Assembly (NCBI GenBank): GCA_014804185.1
Contig: JAAVAG010000207.1
Location: 1 to 8,991, forward strand
Length of the DNA stretch: 8,991 bases
Direction of reading: 5' to 3'
Origin: Lachnospiraceae bacterium
Lineage (GTDB): Bacteria > Bacillota > Clostridia > Lachnospirales > Lachnospiraceae
Within the stretch, counting starts at the first letter, position 1. Every line of letters begins with the position of its first letter. A program made the translations under genes and the position numbers. Under the pieces are notes generated by a model. It saw only the letters and a program-made list of their open reading frames with translations. It did no database searches and was not told the origin of the DNA. Shown here piece by piece: positions 1 to 5,891 of the stretch.

Positions 1-138
1 CTCCATGTCTCTCCCTGAAAGCAGAATGGCATCCCGCAGATAGTGATAACCTTTCAGATGTGCCGGAACCCCTATGTCCAGCATGATTCTCGTTATGTAT
101 TTTTCCAACTCTATATCAGAAAATTTAGCAATATCCAA
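1..138 (-). CDS. Stand-alone Spo0A C-terminal (DNA-binding) domain protein, 5' part only
   Basis: This is the N-terminal 46 codons of a gene that runs off the left edge. The start is read as TTG at 138-136, preceded 7 bases upstream by AAGGAAGGGG (about 155-146). An in-frame TAA at 156-154 prevents a longer N-terminus. The protein opens with a short stretch containing SDIELEKYITRIM and then GVPAHLKGYHYLRDAI at about residues 25-40. That second stretch is the hallmark opening of the Spo0A C-terminal effector domain (compare GVPAHIKGY in Bacillus Spo0A). In Spo0A this domain follows a receiver domain of roughly 120 residues, which cannot be present here. The protein would therefore be an effector-only Spo0A paralogue, with no phosphorylation domain to switch it on. 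The rest of the DNA-binding domain, including the recognition helix, lies outside the window. Family assignment is good. The target genes, and whether it acts in sporulation, cannot be seen. Confidence 0.78.
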   Translation of the reverse strand, partial: MDIAKFSDIELEKYITRIMLDIGVPAHLKGYHYLRDAILLSGRDME

Positions 139-161
139 ACGAATTCCCCTTCCTTATAATA

Positions 162-250
162 TGTCGAGTATTGCCCATTACCGCGATGCTGGATACATCT
201 TATCACATTTGTCGAAAACTGAAAAGCCCTTTTCGTCGCATTTATCGACA
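162..250. promoter_or_regulatory. Cluster of Spo0A-box-like sites (TGNCGAA)
   Basis: The 152-bp gap between the glycosyltransferase stop (291) and the Spo0A-domain start (138) holds one perfect match to the 0A-box core: TGTCGAA at 210-216 on the plus strand, within TTTGTCGAAAA at 208-218. There are three 6-of-7 matches: TGTCGAG at 162-168 (plus), CGACGAA at 238-232 (minus) and TGTCGAT at 250-244 (minus). Four sites in under 90 bp is denser than elsewhere in the window. The known 0A-box consensus comes from Bacillus and clostridial Spo0A. That these sites bind Spo0A, or the small protein encoded next to them, is inference. Confidence 0.45.
197..225 (-). promoter_or_regulatory. Possible sigma-A-type promoter of the Spo0A-domain gene
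   Basis: On the minus strand, TTTTCA (225-220) and TAAGAT (202-197) are separated by exactly 17 bases. Each hexamer matches the sigma-A consensus at 4 of 6 positions, so the promoter is only moderate. It would give a leader of about 50 nt before the TTG start at 138. The Spo0A-box-like site at 210-216 lies in the spacer between the two hexamers, a placement that would suit control by a Spo0A-type protein. The gene might instead be reached by read-through from the glycosyltransferase gene, since no strong terminator is seen after 291. Confidence 0.4.
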
Positions 251-290
251 TATAGCGGGGGTTTACATCATTAAAACACAATATCAGGTA

Positions 291-1220
291 TCACAATTCT
301 TCCTTTATCAGATAAATCGGACGTTTTTTTACTTCCATATACGTCTTCGCCAGATATTGCCCCATGATTCCCATACAGAACAACTGCACGCCGCTGATCA
401 GGGAAATAATGCAGACCAGCGAAGGCCAGCCGGAAACCGGATCGCCGAACAGCAGCGTCCTGACAATAATAAACACAATCAGCGCCACGGCCAGCGCACA
501 GAACAACACCCCCATTACCGCGGCAAAAGACAGCGGCACCGTGGAAAAAGCGGTGATCCCGTCCAGGGAGTATACCAACAGCTTCCAGAAACTCCACTTG
601 GTCTCTCCCCTGGTCCGCTCTATATTTTCATACTCCAGCCATTTGGTCTCGAATCCGACCCAGCCAAAGATTCCCTTGCTGAAACGGTTATACTCCTCCA
701 TTGCCAGAATCGCATCCACCACCTGTCTGGTCATCAGACGGTAATCTCTGGCGCCGTCCATGATCTCGGTTTTGGATATTTTCTTCATCAGTTTGTAAAA
801 CCTTCTTGCAAAAAAGGAGCGGATGGGCGGCTCGCCTTTCCTAGTCACCCTCCTGGTTGCCACACAGTCATAGCCCTGCTCCAGCCAGGAAAACATCTCC
901 GGCAGCAGAGACGGCGGATCCTGCAGATCCACGTCCATCACCACCGCATAATCGCCTCCGGATTTCTGCAGTCCGGCATAGATGGCGGCCTCCTTCCCAA
1001 AGTTTCTGGAAAAAGAGATGAGATGCACCCTCTCATCCGCTTCATGCAGCTTTCTGACTTCCTCCGCCGTTTTGTCCTTAGAGCCGTCGTCAATATACAG
1101 AATTTCGAATGTGATCCCTTCCGTTTGAAAAAAATCCTGATTATTCAAAAATTCCTGATAAAAATATTCGATATTGTCCTGCTCATTGTAGCACGGCACA
1201 ATTACGCTCAGCAGCCTCAT
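291..1220 (-). CDS. DPM1/GtrB-like family 2 glycosyltransferase, membrane-anchored
   Basis: This 309-residue protein is a GT-A glycosyltransferase of family GT2, in the bacterial branch resembling dolichol-phosphate-mannose synthase and GtrB/ArnC. These enzymes move a sugar from a nucleotide donor onto a polyprenyl (undecaprenyl) phosphate at the cytoplasmic face of the membrane. Visible signatures are the nucleotide-binding start LLSVIVPCYNE (residues 3-13), DDGS at 44-47, the metal-binding DVDLQDPP at 96-103, and the RGETKW motif near 204-209. Two predicted membrane segments follow, about 232-255 and 266-290, and the protein ends in a basic cytoplasmic tail (KKRPIYLIKEEL). The start is supported by AAGGGAG, 7 bases upstream, which overlaps the manC stop; the gap between the two genes is 12 bp. 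It is the last gene of the GDP-sugar operon, so GDP-mannose is a reasonable donor. Related enzymes also use UDP-glucose or UDP-GlcNAc, so the substrate is not settled. Confidence 0.9.
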   Translation of the reverse strand: MRLLSVIVPCYNEQDNIEYFYQEFLNNQDFFQTEGITFEILYIDDGSKDKTAEEVRKLHEADERVHLISFSRNFGKEAAIYAGLQKSGGDYAVVMDVDLQDPPSLLPEMFSWLEQGYDCVATRRVTRKGEPPIRSFFARRFYKLMKKISKTEIMDGARDYRLMTRQVVDAILAMEEYNRFSKGIFGWVGFETKWLEYENIERTRGETKWSFWKLLVYSLDGITAFSTVPLSFAAVMGVLFCALAVALIVFIIVRTLLFGDPVSGWPSLVCIISLISGVQLFCMGIMGQYLAKTYMEVKKRPIYLIKEEL

Positions 1221-1232
1221 AGAGTATCTCCC

Positions 1233-2315
1233 TTACAAATATTTCTCATATCCCTTTGCCTGCAGTTCTTCCACAACCTTTTTCACATCCTGCGCCCGGT
1301 TTTTCGGACAGACCAGAATGCTGTCCGGCGTCTCCACGATCATCAGATCCTCCACGCCCACGGCGGCAATCAGCCTGCCGCTGGAATAGGAGATCGTCCT
1401 GCCTGTGTCGATCATCAGGCTTTCCCCCATACACACATTGCCATGTGCGTCCGCCTCCCCAAACAGTGCCAGCGCATCCAGACTGCCCACATCGTTCCAG
1501 CCAAAGTCTCCCTCCAGCATGAGCACGCCCTCCGCCCGTTCCATGATTCCGTAATCAATGGTATTTCGGGGGATTTTTGGGTATACCCTGCCCAGAACCT
1601 CTTTCTCCTCCGGCTTGCCGAAAGCCCGGCTGATCTCGCTTAAGTACTCATAGATATCGGGCAGAAGCCGTCTGTAACAGTCCAGGATCACGGACGCTTT
1701 CCACACAAACATCCCGCTGTTCCAGGCATATCCGCCGAGACTTAAATACTCCTGCGCCACAATGCGGGGCGGCTTTTCCACAAATTCCTCTATTTTCCGA
1801 TAATCTTCCGGCCTGCCGTCCGTTCCCATTACGGCACTGCTGCGGATATAGCCGTACCCGGTGGCAGGATACTGCGGCTTAATTCCCACAGTCACCAGAG
1901 CGTCCCTCTCCGCGGCCAGTTCCACAGCCCGGCGCAGCACACGGCAGTACCCTGCTTCATCCTCTATATAGTGATCCGACGGCATGATACACATAACGCC
2001 GTCTCCATACTTATGCAGCAGTTCCATTGCCGCATATCCGATACAGGCAGCCGTGCCGCGGGCCTGAGGCTCCTCCAGAATCCTCTCACTCCCTATCCGC
2101 CCGTTCATGATATCCATGGCCTTTTGCGCATATGCCGTTCCTGTTACCACAAAAATGTTCTCCGGCGGCGCCACTTCCGCCAGCCGGTCAAATGTCTCGT
2201 TTATCAGAGCGTCCCTGCCTGTCACACTTAAAAACTGCTTGGGAAGCTGCCTGCGGCTCAGCGGCCAGAATCTGGTTCCTCCGCCGCCCGCCATAATCAC
2301 TCCGTAAACTCTCAT
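1233..2315 (-). CDS. manC: Mannose-1-phosphate guanylyltransferase
   Basis: The enzyme makes GDP-mannose from GTP and mannose-1-phosphate in the cytoplasm. With the start at 2315 it has 360 residues, the size of the single-domain form without a fused phosphomannose isomerase domain. Seen in order: the nucleotidyltransferase signature GGGGTRFWPLSR (10-21), PKQF (25-28), a PSDH motif near 112-115, FVEKP (178-182), NSGMFVW (199-205), NTIDYGIMER (251-260) and GWNDVGS (272-278). All fit the mannose-1-phosphate guanylyltransferase family. The ATG at 2315 overlaps the fcl stop as ATGA and has GGAGA 7 bases upstream. An in-frame ATG at 2330 would add five residues (MRRKQ) but is less well placed. The 4-bp overlap indicates translational coupling. 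Its product feeds gmd, encoded two genes upstream in the same operon. Confidence 0.93.
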   Translation of the reverse strand: MRVYGVIMAGGGGTRFWPLSRRQLPKQFLSVTGRDALINETFDRLAEVAPPENIFVVTGTAYAQKAMDIMNGRIGSERILEEPQARGTAACIGYAAMELLHKYGDGVMCIMPSDHYIEDEAGYCRVLRRAVELAAERDALVTVGIKPQYPATGYGYIRSSAVMGTDGRPEDYRKIEEFVEKPPRIVAQEYLSLGGYAWNSGMFVWKASVILDCYRRLLPDIYEYLSEISRAFGKPEEKEVLGRVYPKIPRNTIDYGIMERAEGVLMLEGDFGWNDVGSLDALALFGEADAHGNVCMGESLMIDTGRTISYSSGRLIAAVGVEDLMIVETPDSILVCPKNRAQDVKKVVEELQAKGYEKYL

Positions 2316-3286
2316 CTGTTTTCTCCGCATTCCCTGCGGGCTGTCCGGACATTTTCACAATACCACCGATAAGCCCGCTCCACGCCTTCCTCCAGTTCCA
2401 CCCTGTGATGCCACCCCAGCGCATGCAGTCTGGACACATCGCACAGTTTTCTGGGCGTTCCGTCCGGCATAGCGGTATTCCATCTGATCCTGCCCGTATA
2501 TCCCACCGTCTTTTGCACCAGCAGCGCCAGATCCCTGATTGTGATCTCTCTGCCTGTCCCGATATTCACGTGCTGCTCCCCGTCGTAATGTTCCAGCAGA
2601 AACAGACAAGCGTCCGCCATATCGTCCACGTATAAAAATTCTCTCAGGGGAGCGCCCGTCCCCCACAGTTCCACTTCCTCAGCCCCCGCTTCTTTGGCGT
2701 CATGAAACCTGCGTATCATGGCGGGCAGCACATGAGAACCCTGCAGATCATAGTTGTCATGGGGTCCGTACAGATTCGTGGGCATACAGCTGATAAAATG
2801 ATCCCCATACTGCCGCTTATAAAACTGGCACATCTTCAGCCCCGCGATTTTGGCGATGGCATACGCCTCGTTGGTGGGCTCCAGCGGCCCTGTCAGCAGG
2901 GCCTCCTCCGGTATGGGCTGCGGGGCAAGTCTGGGATAGATGCATGTGCTTCCCAGAAAGAGCAGTTTTTTGACGGAAAAATCATGGGCGCACTGAATCA
3001 CATTGCACTGGATCTGCATATTTTCATATGCAAATTCCGCTGGAAACGTCTCGTTTGCATGAATCCCGCCCACTTTTGCCGCCGCCAGCACAACCACGTC
3101 CGGCCTCTCCTGTTCAAAAAAAGCGCGCACCGCAGCCTGCTGCGTCAGATCCAGTTCCCGATGGCTCTTTCCGACCACATTACCGTATCCCGCTCTCTGC
3201 AGGCTCCGCACAATAGCGCTTCCCACCAGGCCGCGGTGGCCTGCCACATAAATTTTATCCGATTTTTGTATATCCATGTAAAACAT
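2312..3286 (-). CDS. fcl: GDP-L-fucose synthase (GDP-4-keto-6-deoxymannose epimerase/reductase)
   Basis: A short-chain dehydrogenase/reductase that epimerises GDP-4-keto-6-deoxy-D-mannose at C3 and C5 and reduces it with NADPH to GDP-L-fucose. It has 324 residues, close to the usual size. The Rossmann nucleotide-binding loop is GHRGLVGS at 16-23. The catalytic residues known from E. coli Fcl are all present with a constant offset of six: Ser113 and Cys115 (in GSTCIYP), Tyr142 and Lys146 (in YAIAK), and His185 (in GSHVLP). Most likely active. The start at 3286 has AAAGGG just upstream. An ATG nine bases further in (MDIQ, 3277) is also possible. It follows gmd by 10 bp and overlaps manC by 4 bp, so the three pathway enzymes are made from one transcript. 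The symbol wcaG is also used for this gene. Confidence 0.94.
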   Translation of the reverse strand: MFYMDIQKSDKIYVAGHRGLVGSAIVRSLQRAGYGNVVGKSHRELDLTQQAAVRAFFEQERPDVVVLAAAKVGGIHANETFPAEFAYENMQIQCNVIQCAHDFSVKKLLFLGSTCIYPRLAPQPIPEEALLTGPLEPTNEAYAIAKIAGLKMCQFYKRQYGDHFISCMPTNLYGPHDNYDLQGSHVLPAMIRRFHDAKEAGAEEVELWGTGAPLREFLYVDDMADACLFLLEHYDGEQHVNIGTGREITIRDLALLVQKTVGYTGRIRWNTAMPDGTPRKLCDVSRLHALGWHHRVELEEGVERAYRWYCENVRTARRECGENR

Positions 3287-3296
3287 CCATCCCTTT

Positions 3297-4376
3297 CTAC
3301 AGAACAGGCAGTCCGCATTTTCTCCAGTTGTCTCCGCAGATCTGTTTCATATCCGCTTCCACCATCATTTCCACCAGTCCGTCAAAGTCCGTCTCCCGTT
3401 TCCACCCCAGCACACTTTCGGCCCTGGAGGCGTCCCCCCAGAGATACTCCACTTCCGCAGGACGATAAAACTGCGGATCCACATCCACCAGCAGTCTTCC
3501 CGTGGCTGCGTCATATCCCTTTTCCTCCACACCATTTCCCTCAAATCTGATCTCTATGCCCAGCTTTCCAAAGGCTCTGGTCACAAACTCACGCACCGTA
3601 TGCGTCTCGTTTGTGGCAAGCACGTAATCGCCCGGCGTATCCTGCTGCAGCATCAGCCACATACCTTTGACATAATCACCGGCGAAACCCCAGTCACGTT
3701 TTGCGTTCATATTGCCAAGAGAAAGCTTTTCCTGCCTGCCGGCCATAATATTGGCAATCGCCAGGGTGATCTTGCGGGTGACAAAATTTTCCCCTCTTCT
3801 GGGGGACTCATGATTAAAAAGGATCCCGTTGCAGGCAAACATCCCATAGGACTCTCTGTAATTTACCGTGATCCAGTAGGAGTACAGCTTTGCCGCTCCA
3901 TAGGGACTCTTGGGATAAAAGGGAGTCTTTTCACTCTGCGGCGCCGTTTCCGGAAGACCGCCGAACAGTTCGGAGGTGGACGCCTGATAGAAACGGCAGT
4001 TCCCGCCGCTGCCCTGCATGTAAAGGCGCACGGCCTCCAAAAGCCGGAGCGTTCCCACTCCCGTAGCCTGCGCCGTATATTCAGGCACTTCAAAAGAAAT
4101 TCCCACATGAGACTGCGCCGCAAGGTTATAGACCTCCGTCGGCTTTATTTCGGCTATCAGCGCCGTCAAGTTGCTGGAATCTGTCAGATCCCCATAATGC
4201 AGAAACAGCCTCCCTTTATACTCCGCCGCCCCGGTCAGATGACGGATTCTGTCCAGATTCTCCGTGCTGTGTCTGCGTACCAGACCGTGCACCTCATATC
4301 CTTTTTCCAACAGAATTTCCGCCAGATAAGAACCGTCCTGTCCCGAAATTCCCGTGATAAACGCAGTTTTTTCCAT
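3297..4376 (-). CDS. gmd: GDP-mannose 4,6-dehydratase
   Basis: First gene of the operon. It converts GDP-D-mannose to GDP-4-dehydro-6-deoxy-D-mannose, the committed step toward GDP-L-fucose and other 6-deoxyhexoses. The start at 4376 gives 359 residues and has an excellent AGGAGG 7 bases upstream. A longer in-frame reading from 4412 would add 12 residues (MKCPLKRAGGIK), but these are encoded by the leader hairpin and the binding site itself, so I reject it. Visible features: Rossmann loop TGISGQDGSYLA (8-19), the NLAAQSHVG segment (84-92), TSELFGG with catalytic Thr/Glu (134-140), YGAAK with Tyr159 and Lys163, and HESPRRGENFVTRK (189-202), which is characteristic of Gmd. The C-terminal half carries the substrate-binding part, with RPAEVE and WGDASRAESVLGW (305-325). 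Length and motifs are complete. Confidence 0.95.
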   Translation of the reverse strand: MEKTAFITGISGQDGSYLAEILLEKGYEVHGLVRRHSTENLDRIRHLTGAAEYKGRLFLHYGDLTDSSNLTALIAEIKPTEVYNLAAQSHVGISFEVPEYTAQATGVGTLRLLEAVRLYMQGSGGNCRFYQASTSELFGGLPETAPQSEKTPFYPKSPYGAAKLYSYWITVNYRESYGMFACNGILFNHESPRRGENFVTRKITLAIANIMAGRQEKLSLGNMNAKRDWGFAGDYVKGMWLMLQQDTPGDYVLATNETHTVREFVTRAFGKLGIEIRFEGNGVEEKGYDAATGRLLVDVDPQFYRPAEVEYLWGDASRAESVLGWKRETDFDGLVEMMVEADMKQICGDNWRKCGLPVL

Positions 4377-4388
4377 TTTGATACCTCC

Positions 4389-4406
4389 TGCCCGCTTCAG
4401 CGGGCA
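4389..4406 (-). promoter_or_regulatory. Leader hairpin touching the gmd ribosome binding site
   Basis: A perfect 7-bp stem, TGCCCGC (minus 4406-4400) with GCGGGCA (4395-4389), closes a four-base TGAA loop. The last stem base is the A of the AGGAGG that serves gmd, so the hairpin sits directly against the ribosome binding site in a leader of about 50 nt. No run of T follows it, so it is not a terminator. It may stabilise the message or tune ribosome access. The function is inferred from position only. Confidence 0.6.
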
Positions 4407-4427
4407 TTTCATCCCTACTTATATCCC

Positions 4428-4443
4428 TAATAGTATACTATTA
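4428..4443. promoter_or_regulatory. 16-bp perfect palindrome over the gmd -10 box (candidate operator)
   Basis: TAATAGTATACTATTA is a perfect two-fold symmetric sequence of 16 bp centred between 4435 and 4436. It covers the whole -10 hexamer of the gmd promoter. A dimeric repressor bound here would block the promoter. The region is AT-rich, which raises the odds of chance symmetry, and no regulator gene lies beside it, so the operator role is a hypothesis. Confidence 0.4.
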
Positions 4444-4460
4444 TCTATTCGCTTTATCAA
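4432..4460 (-). promoter_or_regulatory. Promoter of the gmd-fcl-manC-GT2 operon
   Basis: On the minus strand, TTGATA (4460-4455) and TATACT (4437-4432) are separated by 17 bases. Each hexamer matches the sigma-A consensus at 5 of 6 positions. Transcription would start near 4425, giving a leader of about 50 nt to the gmd ATG at 4376. This is the best promoter in the window and explains expression of all four genes, as no further promoter or terminator is obvious within the operon. Confidence 0.72.
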
Positions 4461-4536
4461 TCTTAACTTTTTACCCGTCGATTTGTTAAAAATTCTTAAT
4501 TTTTACTTTTTTTACTCTCAAAAACAACATTTACTA

Positions 4537-4565
4537 ATGACTATCCGGCTCATTTGTGATATACT
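4537..4565 (+). promoter_or_regulatory. Promoter of the DUF3048 lipoprotein gene
   Basis: ATGACT (4537-4542, 4 of 6 to the -35 consensus) is 17 bases from TATACT (4560-4565, 5 of 6). The -10 box is preceded by TGA, an extended -10 (TGnTATACT), which compensates for the weaker -35. Transcription would begin near 4572, leaving a leader of about 48 nt before the ATG at 4620. The start points of the two divergent transcripts lie roughly 150 bp apart. Confidence 0.65.
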
Positions 4566-4572
4566 TGGCCTG

Positions 4573-4592
4573 TCAGCGTTTTTTTATGCTGA
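4573..4592 (+). promoter_or_regulatory. Small hairpin at the 5' end of the DUF3048 message
   Basis: TCAGCGT (4573-4579) can pair with ATGCTGA (4586-4592), including one G-T wobble, around a loop of six T residues. It would sit at the very 5' end of the transcript predicted from the promoter at 4537-4565. Such 5' stems can protect messages from decay. It lacks a following T run and is not a terminator. Confidence 0.4.
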
Positions 4593-4619
4593 TTTTGCAA
4601 ATGAAAGCGAGGATTGTTT

Positions 4620-5789
4620 ATGAAAAAGACAAAAGTATTTCTTATGCTCGCACTTACCACTGCCCTTGTCCTTGGGGGATGCGGTCAGGAAGATTCTGAC
4701 GAGGTGTTAAGCCCCGATGATATTGTACAGAGTGTTCCCACCTCTACAGAACCGGAGGAGACAGATCCTTCTGTCGATGAACCCGACAGTCAGGTTCCGG
4801 ATGAACCCACTGTTGTCGATGGCAAGGTAAGGAGCGCGCTCACCGGCCTCTGGGTGGAGGAAGATGTCGCTTCGGCCAGACCTATCGCGGTTATGTTCCC
4901 TACGGATAAGGGTTCTCAGCCGCAGTATGGTATCGGACTGGCAGGCGTTCTGTACGAGTGCATGGAAGAAGGCGAGATGTCCAGACAGATGGGCGTCATT
5001 GAAGAATGGCAGGATCTGGAAAAAATCGGAAATATCCGCAGCGGCCGTGATTATTACTGTTACTGGAGCATGGAATGGGATGCGTTCTTTGTTCACTGGG
5101 GAGGACCGTTCTATCTGGTGGATCTGGTCAGCCGGCCGGAAGTTAACAATCTGACTGCCGTTTCCGTGGGCACATCCGATAAAAGTTCTCCCGCAACAGG
5201 AAGCAGCGCGTTCTGGCGTTCCGATCCCAAGCATCCCACCATCCACAACGGATACACGGACGGCCCCAATCTGACCAAGGCAATTGAAAAACAAGGTTAT
5301 GAGTCGCAGCATCGCAGCCAGTATTATACGCCGGATCATTTCAAATTTGCCTCCGCTGACAGTCCCAACACCCTGGAAAGCGCTCCCGGTTCTTTTACCG
5401 CCGAGAAGATCGATCTCTCCAAAATATTTACCACCACGCGTTCCTCTCTGGAATACGATGCGGCAAACGGCGTTTACAAAAAATATCTGTACGGCAATGA
5501 GCAGATCGATGAAATAACCGGAGAACAGCTGACATTTACCAACGTGATCGTGCAGAACACCGGTTGGGAATATCGTCCGGACAACAAATATCTGCTCTTC
5601 TACGTTGTGGACGACACGCGTGACGGTTACTATTTCACCAATGGAAAGGGCATCCACATTACCTGGAAGAAAACTTCCGACTATGCGCCTACCAAATACT
5701 ATGACGACAACGGCAACGAGATCCAGCTGAATCCCGGCAAGACGTATATCGCTATTGCCCAGGACGGCAGAAATGTAATTTATCAGTAA
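4620..5789 (+). CDS. DUF3048 (YerB-like) secreted lipoprotein
   Basis: The ATG at 4620 has GAGGA 6 bases upstream and gives 389 residues. A TTG two codons earlier is in frame but lies too close to that site. Residues 1-21 are a lipoprotein signal peptide: basic MKKTK, a hydrophobic core, then LGGC with the lipidated Cys21. An acidic, Pro/Thr/Ser-rich linker follows (about 22-66), so the folded part is held away from the membrane. The DUF3048 N-terminal part covers about 72-235, with RPIAVMF, QPQYGIGLAGVLYE, KIGNIRSGRDYY and the AFFVHWGGP segment. The C-terminal part (about 265-389) includes YDAANGVYKKY, GEQLTFTNVIVQ and the typical NPGKTYI near the end. It resembles Bacillus YerB, whose biochemical role is not established to my knowledge. 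It is a single-gene unit bounded by its own promoter and a terminator 6 bp after the stop. Confidence 0.9.
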   Translation: MKKTKVFLMLALTTALVLGGCGQEDSDEVLSPDDIVQSVPTSTEPEETDPSVDEPDSQVPDEPTVVDGKVRSALTGLWVEEDVASARPIAVMFPTDKGSQPQYGIGLAGVLYECMEEGEMSRQMGVIEEWQDLEKIGNIRSGRDYYCYWSMEWDAFFVHWGGPFYLVDLVSRPEVNNLTAVSVGTSDKSSPATGSSAFWRSDPKHPTIHNGYTDGPNLTKAIEKQGYESQHRSQYYTPDHFKFASADSPNTLESAPGSFTAEKIDLSKIFTTTRSSLEYDAANGVYKKYLYGNEQIDEITGEQLTFTNVIVQNTGWEYRPDNKYLLFYVVDDTRDGYYFTNGKGIHITWKKTSDYAPTKYYDDNGNEIQLNPGKTYIAIAQDGRNVIYQ

Positions 5790-5795
5790 AAGAAA

Positions 5796-5832
5796 CCAGG
5801 CAAATCCGATTGTTGATTTGCCTGGCTTTTTT
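5796..5832. terminator. Bidirectional intrinsic terminator between DUF3048 and ptsH
   Basis: CCAGGCAAATC (5796-5806) pairs perfectly with GATTTGCCTGG (5815-5825) around an 8-base loop. On the plus strand a C and then six T residues follow (5827-5832), ideal for ending the DUF3048 transcript. On the minus strand the same stem is followed by TTTCTTTT (5795-5788), so it can also end the leftward ptsH transcript, whose stop is at 5892. Confidence 0.93.
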
Positions 5833-5891
5833 ATTCTCTGGCATAATATACCATGGTTTGTTTTTCTCTCATGCGCATCGTCGGTGCAGTC

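Noticed and set aside
221..234. GAAAAG/CTTTTC dyad as a terminator after the GT2 gene
   Set aside because: The arms are only 6 bp and AT-rich, with a two-base loop and no good T run on the minus strand. At best it is a weak element within the 0A-box region.
171..1643. A 490-codon open frame on the plus strand across the GT2 and manC genes
   Set aside because: It lies opposite two clearly conserved minus-strand genes and crosses their boundary. Its translation is rich in His, Arg, Gln and Pro with no recognisable domain, as expected of an antisense shadow frame.
2702..3550. A 282-codon plus-strand open frame opposite fcl and gmd
   Set aside because: It is antisense to two intact catalytic genes, shows no family motifs and has low-complexity composition.
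4377..4412. A longer Gmd N-terminus starting at the ATG at 4412
   Set aside because: The added residues would be encoded by the leader hairpin and by the AGGAGG that fits the ATG at 4376. The Rossmann loop position also suits the shorter form.
3600..4430. A 276-codon plus-strand open frame opposite gmd, ending in the gmd leader
   Set aside because: It is antisense to gmd, has no recognisable motifs and no promoter or ribosome binding site that I can see.
4707..5657. A 316-codon minus-strand open frame opposite the DUF3048 gene
   Set aside because: The plus-strand frame has a signal peptide, lipobox, family motifs, promoter and terminator. The opposite frame has none of these.
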